The notes under the pieces: generated by a model
Told to the model about the DNA's origin: nothing
Databases searched by the model: none
The model's input: only the letters and a program-made list of their open reading frames with translations
Shown here: positions 9,965 through 18,493 of the stretch, in pieces
How positions within the stretch are numbered: position 1 is the first letter of the stretch
Layout of the letters: every line of letters begins with the position of its first letter
Source of the DNA: a bacterium
GTDB lineage: Bacteria > Patescibacteriota > Gracilibacteria > BD1-5 > UBA6164
Length of the DNA: 40,450 bases
Assembly (NCBI GenBank): GCA_024635485.1
Contig: JAGXIV010000018.1
Coordinates: 1 to 40,450 of the forward strand
Direction of reading: 5' to 3'
Program-made: the position numbers and the translations under genes

Positions 9965-11059
9965 ATGAAAGAAAAAATAGAAATACTTAAAAATCTCTAT
10001 ACAGATTATGAAGCTTGCGCTCATAAATTTTGACTGAAATATTGCGAAGATTCGAGTGATTGGATACTAAGAAAAAGAGCAGGAAAATGATTTTATTATA
10101 TTGATTATAAAGAAAATAAAGTAGAAAATTCTAAAACTCTTGAGTATATAAAGAGTTTAGTTATTCCACCTAAGTGGCAAGATACTCTTATTAGTCCAGA
10201 ATCAAAAAATCATTTGCTTGCTATAGGTTTTGATCAAAAAGGGAGAAAACAATACTTGTATAATGAAGACTGGTCCCATGCAAGAAATCTTATAAATTCT
10301 TATAAGATGATACTATTTTGAAATACTCTTAGAGATATTCGAAAACAAGTTCGTAATGATATCAAAACAAAAAATATGAGCTTTAATTTTGTTATGGCAA
10401 CTCTTCTCACGGTATTAGATGAGACAGTTATTAGAATAGGGGATTCATATTATTATGAGCAGAATGAAACTGTGTGACTTACTACTTTACATCAAAAGAA
10501 CATACACATTAAAAATAATTATGCTCTATTGCATTTTCAGTGAAAATCTTGAAAAAATCATAAGATTAAAATCAAAAAAAATAAAATAGTACAGGCTCTT
10601 AGTTTACTCAAAAAACAAAAACAAAAAAATATTTTCTCTTATAAGCAATCATGAGATTGGCATACTCTTGATGCTAGCAAAGTAAATTGTTATATCCACG
10701 AACATGGTTCTGACCTCATTTCTGCGAAAGACTATAGAACCTGGCATGCGACTCGTATTGTCTTTAAAAAATTGATAATCGAAACACAAAAAAAAGATTT
10801 TAAGAATCTGAGTGATACAAAACGAAATAAGATACTTTTGGAATGTTTTGATGCTGCAGCTGAAAAACTATGAAATACAAGAACGGTTGTTCGTAATAGT
10901 TATGTACACTGAGATATGGCTGATACTTTTCGAGATAATAAATTTTTAGATTTTTTCCACTCTATTCAATCAACTCGTAAAATGAAATATCTCTCAAAAA
11001 CTGAATCTCAACTTTTAGCTTTTCTAGAATTTTTATTTCGCGAAAATTTTTCGCTTTAA
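9965..11059 (+). CDS. DNA topoisomerase IB (poxvirus-type)
   Basis: 364 residues, typical of bacterial homologues of the poxvirus enzyme, which relax supercoils through a 3'-phosphotyrosine nick. N-terminal ILRKRAGKGFYYID and LVIPPKWQD are classic. Catalytic landmarks: RIGDSYYYEQNETVGLTT (active-site Arg), FQGKSGKNHKIK (Lys loop), KDYRTWHAT (second Arg) and RNSYVHGDM, where Tyr313 is the nucleophile. The usual VRKSYVHP motif ends in G here instead of P, and that Gly is TGA. The 3' end overlaps the convergent mutarotase by 4 bases. It is patchily distributed in bacteria, so transfer is possible, but codon use and TGA match the neighbours. Confidence 0.92.
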
Positions 11060-11823
11060 TTTTCTATTGATATTTCTATTCAAAAGTTCGTGTATTCTCA
11101 AGACTTAAGAATATAGGGATCCTGACTCAAACTTCATTCATCTCAAAATACAGGTTCTATACAGATAAAATTTTTGTCTTTCATAGACCATATCCAAAAA
11201 TCTTTCAGTATTCAAAGACTCGTGATTTTGAATGCCTTAGATTCTTCATATAACTCAATACATCGAGCATTTTTTACAGTGATTGTTCCGTTATTTTCCC
11301 AAATATCTCGTTTTGATTGAATTTTTTCTGTGAGCTCTCCAAAAATAAGATCTGTTTTATTTTTGATTGCAAAATAGGGATGGAGTCATGGAGCAATAGG
11401 GAAATCTATATCTCAATTATTTATGACTGTGTAGTTTACTTGAACTGTATTAACTCAAAGACTTATTTTCATTTCTATTTCAAACATGAACGGAAACTCT
11501 GTATTTGTAGCATCTGATTCAAATATAATTTCAGCAGTATTTTCTGTTATATGTTTTAGTTTCCATGATGTTTGCCTGAGAACTCAGTGTTGAGGGAGTA
11601 AAAATCACAATTTTTGAGATTCACTCAATAAAATGGGTCATGCTTGTGGAAATAATATAGGGATTCATCATCTCACACTTTTAGTCGAGTCGAAAAGAGT
11701 ATCATTGAGCATATCTTGGAAGAGTATTTCTGATCCATTGAAAACTATAGAACTTATGAGGCCTCATCGTTCTGGATAAAATGTGAGTGAGTTTTGGGCT
11801 TCTTGGAGGTGGTAGGCTTGCAT
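11056..11823 (-). CDS. Aldose 1-epimerase / mutarotase-like protein
   Basis: 255 residues, a beta-sandwich of the galactose mutarotase superfamily. Motifs: GGLISSIVFNGSEILFQD, GGIPILFPQAGP, LLPQHGVLRQTSW (conserved His), PIAPGLHPYF (second His) and the catalytic-Glu region CIEPVFGDEG. It interconverts alpha and beta anomers of free or phosphorylated hexoses; the sequence is nearer the YeaD/LacX-like group than GalM. Many of its glycines are TGA, including in GGI and PGLH. The gene overlaps topoisomerase IB at the 3' end and is divergent from the small lipoprotein. Confidence 0.88.
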
Positions 11824-11838
11824 TATTTTTTAAATTTG

Positions 11839-11861
11839 TATACTAATGGTACTATTATACT
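11839..11861 (+). promoter_or_regulatory. Promoter-like tandem TATACT boxes before lipoprotein gene
   Basis: TATACT occurs at 11839-11844 and 11856-11861, in the gap between the divergent mutarotase and lipoprotein starts. The second lies 12 bases before the ATG at 11874, giving a very short leader. Confidence 0.4.
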
Positions 11862-11873
11862 AACTATAACAAT

Positions 11874-12029
11874 ATGAAAAAATTATTCGCACTTGTTGCA
11901 CTTGCACTTCTTCTTACTTCTTGTGGAGGAGCTGATGATACTACTGTAACTACAGATGGTACTGATACTACTGTTACTACTGATGATGGTACAACAGTTA
12001 CTACTGAAGGTGAAGTTATTATTGACTAA
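11874..12029 (+). CDS. Small Thr/Asp-rich lipoprotein
   Basis: 51 residues. Lipoprotein signal peptide with lipobox LLLTSC, so Cys17 would be lipidated. The mature part is a low-complexity run of Thr, Asp, Val and Gly (short repeats of DTTVTTDDG type) ending EVIID. All glycines here are GGA or GGT and none is TGA, unlike the neighbours. Monocistronic, with its own promoter-like boxes and a strong terminator. Such tiny lipoproteins are abundant in many bacteria; no function can be assigned. Confidence 0.8.
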   Translation: MKKLFALVALALLLTSCGGADDTTVTTDGTDTTVTTDDGTTVTTEGEVIID

Positions 12030-12042
12030 TCCTTGGATATAT

Positions 12043-12072
12043 AAAAAAACTCTCAATATTGAGAGTTTTTTT
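12043..12072 (+). terminator. Intrinsic terminator after lipoprotein gene
   Basis: A perfect 15-bp inverted repeat centred at 12057/12058, core ACTCTCAATATTGAGAGT, flanked by A and T tracts. Confidence 0.85.
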
Positions 12073-12139
12073 TATTTTTATAAATATATAAACTTCTTAC
12101 AATAAGGAGATAAACTCAGAAAAAAATAATTATACTTTT

Positions 12140-13612
12140 ATGTCCAATACCGCTCAATTTGTTCTTTATAATCAGCTCAGAGAAGACTATCTCGATATGT
12201 CTCTTAAGTATTTTTGTTATGTGCATTATACTGGAAAAATTAACTTTTTAGAAAAACCACTCAAACTGAATACTGCGAGTAAAATTATAGACTATGCAGG
12301 ATGATATAATCTGGTTCAGATTTTAAAAAATAAATGAAAAAATGCTGAATTTCTCTGCGCTGAAACTTTTTATGCGTGACTTATGAGCTACGCTCAAAAG
12401 AATGATATTTCAAAATTTATTCTGATTCAGCCAGTAGAGAATTATGTCTACGAAAATATTTTAAAGCTGCAAAAAAAATTAGAAAAACAAGATATCGAAC
12501 TTGAAATACGAGAAGATACACAGAGTTTTTTTATTTCTCAAGCTTTATTTGAAAAACAGTATTCCAAACCTCCTGTGATGGAAAACTTTTATAGATATAT
12601 GAGAAAAAAGTTTAAAATAATGGTAGATAATGACTGAAATCCAGAGTGAGGAAGCTGGAATTATGATAGTGAAAATAGATCTTTTGATAAACAGCATCGA
12701 GCTACAAAAATATTTTCTTTGGAGAAAAATGAGGGCTTACAAAAAGCAGAAGAATTTTATAATTTTGAGATTAAGATTTTTCAACCTACCACTCGAGAAG
12801 AAGCACTTGAAATGCTTGATTATTTTGTACAAAATCACTTAGAGCATTTTGGAGAACTGGAGGATGCGATGTACCAGCATGATCCATATGTGTTTCACTC
12901 TATGCTCTCAACCAGTATTAATTTTGGACTCTTATCTCCTCAAGAAGTGGTAAAAAGAGTGACAAGTACGAAAACTGCTCTTAATAACAAAGAGTGATTT
13001 ATCCGACAAATTCTCGGTTGGAGAGAGTATATGTATCATTTTTTTCAGCATTATAAAGATTCAATGTACTCAAGAAATCATTTTGAGCATGAAACAGAGT
13101 TGCCAGATTTCTTTTGGAGTCATGCAGAGAAGTCAGAAATGAATTGTCTCTCGACCACGCTCAAGCAAGTGCAGGATGAAAACTTTTCGCATCATATTCA
13201 GAGACTTATGGTAATAGGGAATTTTTCGCTTTTAACCGAGCGTGATCCTCATGAACTCAATAGATGGTTTTTTGAATATTATACTGACGCCTTTGAATGG
13301 GTTGTTAGTCCAAATGTGTTGGCTATGAGTCAATTTTCAGACGGTGGAAGACTCGCGACAAAGCCCTATATCGCAAGCGCGAACTACATAAACAAGATGT
13401 CAGATTACTGTAAAAATTGCAGCTATAATCACAAAGAAAAATACACCGAAGATGCTTGTCCATTTAATTATCTCTATTGGGCTTTTGTAGATACAAACAA
13501 ATCAGCTTTTGAGGGAAGACAACCATTTGTGATTTCTAATCTGAAGAAAATAGATATAGAAAAAGTACAAGAAATGAAACAAAAATTCATGAAAAAAATA
13601 TCTGAGCTTTAA
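12140..13612 (+). CDS. phrB: Iron-sulfur (6-4) photolyase, PhrB/FeS-BCP family
   Basis: 490 residues. An N-terminal DPRP/PF04244 domain (FVLYNQLREDYLD; GGSWNYDSENR near residue 172) precedes an FAD-binding helical domain with HHIQRLMVIGNF and MSQFSDGGRLATKPYIAS. Four cysteines suited to a [4Fe-4S] cluster sit at residues 336, 424, 427 and 440. Their spacing (88, 3, 13) equals what I recall for Agrobacterium PhrB. Family members repair (6-4) photoproducts using FAD and 6,7-dimethyl-8-ribityllumazine as antenna; lumazine synthase is encoded at 27422 in this window. A possible Shine-Dalgarno, AAGGAGA, lies about 30 bases upstream, too far to set the start. The 3' end overlaps the convergent gene by 4 bases. 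Confidence 0.92.
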
Positions 13613-13627
13613 CTCAGATATTTTTTA
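13597..13627. terminator. Terminator overlapping convergent stop codons
   Basis: Stem AAATATCTGAG / CTCAGATATTT with a 5-6 base loop holding both stop codons (plus 13610-13612, minus 13609-13611), followed by T. Confidence 0.75.
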
Positions 13628-14040
13628 TATTTAGATTTTAAAAGATGTATCTCTTTTTTAGAAAAATGATTATTCTTAAACCATTTTTTTCACCATGGCT
13701 TATAATATTTATCAGTATATTTAATATTTCCATCTATATTAAAATAGAGACAGCAACTGAGTCTATGAGCTCCTCACACTAACATTTTATCATTGTTATA
13801 TTCGATGGGATACTCTGAATTAAATCAGTTTTCTACAATTGAATCAATGAGCAACTTAAATGAGTCTACATAATCATCAGGACTTTTTTTATGCTCTTCA
13901 ATAAAATGAGTTCTATATTTTATATGTTTTAGATAGAGTTTTTTATAAAACTTATATTTTTTTTGAGTGACGTAACTCTTAATAAAGAGATATTTTACTA
14001 CAATATCCCATCTATCATCTAAAAATTTTGCAGTATACAT
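13609..14040 (-). CDS. ParB-like-fold small protein
   Basis: 143 residues. The first half is helical and basic (DRWDIVVKYLFIKSY, KKYKFYKKLYLKH). The second half has FNSEYPIEYNNDKMLVGGAHRLSCCLYF, recognisable in two parts: YPIEYNNDKML and VGGAHRLSC. The G-[GA]-x-HR-[LV] core following a PIxxxxxxxL strand resembles ParB/Srx-like domains and the 'DGSHR' proteins found in polysaccharide or methyltransferase clusters. In ParB-type enzymes this loop binds a nucleotide. The Gly before NSEYP and the first Gly of VGGAH are TGA; reading TGA as stop would remove the motif. Function is unclear; the fold call is tentative. Confidence 0.65.
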
Positions 14041-14064
14041 TTCTTATAGCTAGTATATATTCAC

Positions 14065-14080
14065 ATATAGTATACTATAT
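14065..14080. promoter_or_regulatory. 16-bp perfect palindrome upstream of the ParB-like gene
   Basis: ATATAGTATACTATAT lies about 25 bases upstream of the start codon at 14040 (minus strand). It carries TATACT-like -10 sequence on both strands and could be a promoter, an operator or both. Confidence 0.4.
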
Positions 14081-14117
14081 TATAATTAAATTATCAATAA
14101 TGTATATAGATGAAAAT

Positions 14118-14783
14118 TTAAATGTGAATATTATTCAGCCAATCGTTGAGTGGTTTCAGCGCTTTGATTCTTTTTTCATATTCTTTATATCCTTCTTCTG
14201 ATTCTACCTCTATATCTGAAAGATAACTTCTGACAGAAAATGTTTTATGATTCAGTAAATCGATATATTTGTGATCTTTTGGATATCATCGTGGAGAAGT
14301 TTTGAGTTTGTTTCTTTGGTTTAATTCTCAAAAATAATTCTTAAACTTTTTTTCGTTTAAGATTTCATCGAGTTCGTGTCAGTGAGTCGCTATTTTTTCT
14401 CGAATTTTTTCTAAATATTTAGGGCTTGGAGCATAGTTTCCTCCACCCATAAAATTATTAAAGGGTTCTATATGCAGATAATAACAAGCTCTAAATTCTT
14501 TATTAGCTTTTCCTCCAGGGCAAACATATCCACTCATATGAGTTTTATATGGGAGCTTACTTTTCGAAAATCTCACATCACGATTTATTCGAAACATATG
14601 TCTTTCAGCTTCTGCATTGTCTATATTTGTATCAATTTTTTCAGCAAGTTTTGTAAAAATATCTAACTCATCCACAAAATTTTTTCTCGCAATTTCATAA
14701 TCCTTTTTATGAGTATGAAACCACATTCGGTCATTGTGTTCTCGCAGATTTTTAAGAAAGGTAAAAGTATATCCTTGAATCAT
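14118..14783 (-). CDS. DUF2461 family protein (TIGR02453)
   Basis: 221 residues, the usual size. Signatures: FLKNLREHNDRMWFHTHKKDYE near the N-terminus (two halves, FLKNLREHNDR and MWFHTHKKDYE), FRINRDVRFSKSKLPYKTH in the centre, then CYYLHIEPFNNFMGGGNYAPSP and a C-terminal GELNQRNKLKTSPRGYPKDH. This soluble family is widespread and conserved, with no established biochemical role. Most glycines in the second half (THGHE, PRGYP) are encoded by TGA. It has a strong inverted repeat just upstream and no close partner gene. Confidence 0.9.
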
Positions 14784-14790
14784 ATAACAA

Positions 14791-14828
14791 AAAAATAATA
14801 GTATATTTGTAAATATACTATTATTTTT
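14791..14828. terminator. Perfect 18-bp inverted repeat, terminator of the HEPN cassette
   Basis: AAAAATAATAGTATATTT and its exact complement around a GT centre, between the HEPN gene stop (14853) and the DUF2461 start (14783). As RNA it forms an 18-bp hairpin. It also contains TATACT, and a 14-base string shared with the operator-like repeat upstream of the cassette. Confidence 0.65.
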
Positions 14829-14852
14829 GGGTATGAGAAGTGTAAAATTTGG

Positions 14853-15614
14853 TTATTGAAAATTAATGATGACATTTTTTACTAAGTCTTGAATGAATGA
14901 AATAGCTTTATAATCATCAATAGAAACTGAATTAGGGTGGGCACAAGTATTTCTAATTCATAGTTTTTCATCTAAAATTTTTCGTGTATCATTTGTAATA
15001 AATTTTCATACTTTGAGAATTTCTATAAAATCTGATTCTTTTCATATTGATTGAAAATCATCTTTTTTTGTTATTCTAATTTTTTTATATTTTCAATGAT
15101 TTTGAATTGATGTATTAAAAACAATAAGATTCTCATCTAATAATATGTACTCATAAATAATATCAATAGTTAACAACCATGTTAGAATAATAGCTCATCT
15201 ATTCGCTTTATATTCAAAACAGCTTATTGCTTCCTCTAAAAAATCTATTTGTTCTTTTCATTTTATTTTTAGTAGAAGATCTCTTAATACGATTGATGTT
15301 TCTTTAATATGTTTGTCTCATAATATTTCTTGATCAAACTTTTTTCTTAATTCTCTAGAAAATTTATATTCTCAAAGTAATATAGATTTTTGAATTCCAA
15401 TTTTAGAATCAAGTATATTTTTGAAGTCTCTAGATAAATTTCATGGTGGTTCTAAATCTAATTTATTAAATAAATTTAAAACTTCTTTTTGAGAGAAAAT
15501 ATTTTCTCATTTTTCAGATATCACCAAAAATGAAATGATTAAAATTTTTTCACTATTTGTTTTTCATTCAAATCAGGCTATATTATCAAAAATTGATTCT
15601 AATGTATTAATCAT
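14853..15614 (-). CDS. HEPN-like protein with N-terminal winged-helix-like region
   Basis: 253 residues. The N-terminal 70 (EKILIISFLVISEKGENIF, QKEVLNLFNKLDL, PPGNLSRDFKNIL) resemble the winged-helix segment of the two genes upstream. The C-terminal half is helical: CFEYKANRGAIILTWLLTI, then IRNTCAHPNSVS. The R-N-T-C-A-H is the R-x4-H signature of HEPN ribonucleases, preceded by a typical 'Y-x-A...AAIxLxW' helix. HEPN proteins are toxins or effectors in abortive-infection, toxin-antitoxin and CRISPR-linked systems. Last gene of a three-gene operon; its ATG overlaps the upstream stop by 8 bases (15607-15614). RNase activity is inference. Confidence 0.7.
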
Positions 15615-16158
15615 TATTTGTAGGTAAATTTTGTGATGCAAAGATTTCTCCGGCTCTTGTTAATTCCCAGCCTGATTCTATTCATTCGACTTGAGTGATT
15701 AAATCTCTTTGAGATTTAGTGTTTAACATTATTTGTCTTAAGTGAAGTGGTCTCTTAATATTCAAAATTTTATATGCAAATTCTACATTTCATTCAGTAA
15801 AGTGATTTTTTTCGAGAATATCTTGAATATAATATCAAATTGTGACAATAATATCCTGATTATTTTTTCAAGGCTTTTTTCTTTCGTAAAAATCTTTTAA
15901 GGTTTCTTTTCAAGACTCTCACATATAGTCAAATCTTTCTGGTTTTATAGATTTAGTTTTAGTATTTTTCCCTTTTTTATCTATTGTATTATTTTTTTCC
16001 AAAGTTCTGGACTCATTTTTACTAATTTCGTTTTTTCATTTAAAGCTTCATAACAATAGTTTACTTTCATAAAGCTCTAATTTTTCTCTGACAAAATCCT
16101 CGTTTCATTCTATTTCAATTATTCAAAGATTTATATCAATTTTTACTCTAGTATTCAT
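15607..16158 (-). CDS. Winged-helix-like protein with 'ETLKDFYERKKP' motif
   Basis: 183 residues. N-terminal beta-like segment (VKIDINLGIIEIEGNEDFV), then a Lys/Asn/Thr-rich linker, then an extended winged-helix module: GKETLKDFYERKKPGKN, VTIGYYIQDILEKNHFTEGN (helix and strand), PLHLRQIMLN (recognition-helix-like), ending GWELTRAGEIFASQNLP. I recall similar 'TLKxFYxxKKPxxxxEKI' modules beside HEPN proteins in archaea and bacteria, but assign no name. It is followed by the HEPN gene (8-base overlap) and preceded by a gene with a related C-terminus (1 base gap). It may bind DNA or act as sensor or antitoxin. Confidence 0.65.
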
Positions 16159-16159
16159 T

Positions 16160-16642
16160 TTATTTTTTTTGGTTAAAAATTATATTATTTGCTAACTCGC
16201 TTCATTTTTTAGTAAGTATAAAATCTGTCTCATTAACACCTTTTATGTATCATTTTTTTATCGATGAATTGAAATTTTGACTAAAGTTTTTTATTCTCTG
16301 TTTAGTTTTCCTTCATGAACTATCATATATTTTAAATATATCCTCTTTAGTAAAAGTTTTATTTCAAAAATCTCATACATAATATCAATATACTAAAATC
16401 CATTCTGGTTCGTTTTTCACATAATCTAAAATTATCAAATCTTTAATTTGAGGGAATTTATTATTTGATTCAATTAGTTCTGTTTTGTTATCAACATTTC
16501 AAATACTAATAGAATCTATTTGTGTTTCATCCTCAAATTGAAATTTTTGATTAAGGTAAAATAGAATCCTTGACCTAGCTTTAGCATCTTCGATACTTTC
16601 TATTAAATTAATGCATTCTTCAATAATTTTTAATTCTTTCAT
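16160..16642 (-). CDS. Winged-helix-like protein, first gene of the HEPN cassette
   Basis: 160 residues. A helical start (ELKIIEECINLIESIEDAKARS) precedes a module resembling the neighbour's: KFPQIKDLIILDYV, WILVYGYYVGDFGNKTFTKE, KTKQRIKNFSQNFNS, ending FILTKKGSELANN. The strand-turn 'GYY..D...K..FT' and the terminal 'LTxxG' occur in both, so the two are probably diverged paralogues. The chosen ATG at 16642 removes a doubtful 19-residue extension. An inverted repeat lies 13-40 bases upstream and could be its operator. Possible regulator or antitoxin. TGA supplies most glycines, so the cassette has adapted to the code. Confidence 0.6.
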
Positions 16643-16654
16643 AATATAAAATTT

Positions 16655-16681
16655 AACATATATTATTTGTAAATATATGTT
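16655..16681. promoter_or_regulatory. Operator-like inverted repeat upstream of the HEPN cassette
   Basis: Arms AACATATATT / AATATATGTT (10 bp) with a 7-base centre, 13 bases before the cassette's first ATG. It contains TATTTGTAAATATA (16664-16677), which also occurs at 14804-14817 beyond the last gene. Confidence 0.45.
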
Positions 16682-16884
16682 TAGTTTTTGTTTTGTCAAA
16701 ATTATTTTTACATAAAAACAGAATTAATTAAACAATAAAGACTTTTTACTTTATTTTTAATTCGTAATTTTCCCTATTTAACAGTATTAAGTAAATAAAA
16801 AAAGATTAATGCCTTTATTGTGATTTAAATTTAATTATTCATTATTAAAATAATTATATAAAATAAAATCAAAACTCACCTCTC
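16682..16884. other. AT-rich gene-free stretch
   Basis: About 200 bases between the HEPN cassette start and the mutY stop. Very AT-rich, with stop codons in the frames examined and no ORF of note. A weak imperfect repeat (AATAAAGACTTTTTACTTTATT, bases about 16734-16756, quoted as AATAAAG / CTTTATT) could act as a hairpin. It must hold the cassette promoter; no RNA gene seen. Confidence 0.5.
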
Positions 16885-17994
16885 TTAAAATTTTAAATAG
16901 TCTCATTTATTCAAACGCTCTTTCTCTCACTTCTCGCCAAACTCTAGATTCTCTACATATCATTCTTCAAAACCTCTGACTTTGAGATTTTCAAAGGTGT
17001 AAAAATCGTGGGTTCAGGATTGTATTTGTGCGTAACAGACGAAGTAGGGAATTTCGTGCTGATTGTAGGACTTGATTTCTGGAGGTCGAACGGAGAGCTC
17101 GAGTCCGTATTTTTCTCAGAAATACTGCTGAATCATAGCTCTGGGATCAGAGGTATTTTTTCCTATGAGAAATGGTGAGAATTCAGAATCTTTGCTAAAA
17201 TATATTTTGTGATTTTCGTGTAGGATTGCTATAACGTAGGCTTGTTTGCTTGGAAAAGTAGACTTCTTTTTTTCTTTTATGGGCTCAAGTTCTCAGCGAG
17301 TTTGATAAAATTTTGACTCTGGAAATGGGTATGTTTCCCAATTGATTCCAGAAATATTATTGAGGGAAATCGTTGCTCCATAATCCATCAGCGCATTATT
17401 GATATCTCGAGAAATTGAAGCTTCTTTCTCTTTTCAAGAGAGAGAATTCAAGAGAGAGTTATAATATTCTTGCATCTGCCGTAATAATTCTTCTTTTTCT
17501 TCTTTGCTGAGTTTTTGAAATTTGTTTCCAAAGAAATAACGAGAGAATATCTTTTCTAAGTTTGTATCAAAGGAAAGCGTTGGAATATCGTATGCAAAGG
17601 CTCTAATAGCTTCGGCTGTATATGGACCAACTCATGGAAGTGTCCTGAGAAGCTCGGTTTCTTTTGGAAATATTCAGTCAAAATCTGATACGACTTTCTG
17701 TGCAGCTTTGAGCATATTCCGAGCTCGTGAATAATATCAGAGTCATTTATAATAAGGGAAGAAATCCTCATAACTCGCAGCTGCGAGATCTTCGACGCTA
17801 GGAAAAGCACTCAAGATATTTTCAAAGTATGACTTTACTCGCTCTACCTGTGTTTGTTGGAGCATCGTTTCAGCAAGCCACACTCTGTATCCAAGCTCTT
17901 TTTTAGTAAAATCATAATCTCGCCAAGGAAGCGTATTTCGTCAGTTTTTTTGATACCAAGTGTGTAACTCAGAAAATGGGAATTTTGAAATCAT
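16885..17994 (-). CDS. mutY: A/G-specific adenine glycosylase MutY, cluster-less form
   Basis: 369 residues. It removes adenine mispaired with 8-oxoguanine. [15 protein letters not shown] holds catalytic Glu42; the helix-hairpin-helix [12 protein letters not shown] (about 119-130) is followed by LSFDTN with Asp143. Both first-domain motifs are intact, and the first Gly of PGVG is TGA. After NNALMDYGA, where most MutY proteins carry C-x6-C-x2-C-x5-C, the sequence runs [16 protein letters not shown] with no cysteine, so the [4Fe-4S] cluster is lost. The C-terminal NUDIX-like domain (about 225-369) probably reads 8-oxoG. It uses fewer TGA codons than its neighbours. Divergent from DUF2177. Confidence 0.9.
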
Positions 17995-18004
17995 ATTCTT
18001 ACAA

Positions 18005-18032
18005 TTGTAATACATCTGTAAGCTAGTATACT
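18005..18032 (+). promoter_or_regulatory. Promoter of the DUF2177 operon
   Basis: TTGTAA (18005-18010), 16-base spacer, TATACT (18027-18032), 31 bases before the ATG at 18064. The best -35/-10 pair noticed in the window, placed in the mutY/DUF2177 divergent gap. Confidence 0.55.
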
Positions 18033-18063
18033 GATAACTACTATATTTTAAATTCTATTTATT

Positions 18064-18492
18064 ATGGATATTCTTAAAACCGTTTTAACATTTGCTGTTG
18101 GATATGGTGTAATTCTCGCTTGAGATGCAATATTTTTAGGGAGAGTTATGCATCAGTTTATTATAGATAAATTTTGACCATTGGTTGAATCTACCAATGG
18201 TTCTATTAATATGAGACTCTGAGTAGGACTCGTTGCATGGTCTGTAATCGTACTAATGATATATGTATTTGTAAATAAAGGATGATATGCCACATCATAT
18301 GGAAATATTATATACGGAGGAGCTATTATGTGATTTCTTATGTATTCTATGTATGAGTTTACAAATCTTACTTTTCTGAAAGATTATCCTGTTAGTTTCG
18401 TGATTGCTGATATAGCTTGGGGAACATTTCTTTGTTCTGCGGTCGCTGTAGCGATGTATGCATTTTCTATTTGGATTAACAAAGTAATATAA
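18064..18492 (+). CDS. DUF2177 family membrane protein
   Basis: 142 residues with four hydrophobic segments: the first around VLTFAVGYGVILAGDAIFLG, then VGLVAWSVIVLMIYVFV, a third near IMGFLMYSMYEFTN, and the last near AWGTFLCSAVAVAMY. YGGAIMGF, YEFTN and DIAWG are typical of DUF2177. Function unknown. It lies 1 base upstream of the DUF1295 gene; these families often share operons, sometimes with cyclopropane-fatty-acid synthase, which suggests lipid metabolism. Several glycines are TGA (AGD, GGYATS, MGF). Confidence 0.88.
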
Positions 18493-18493
18493 T

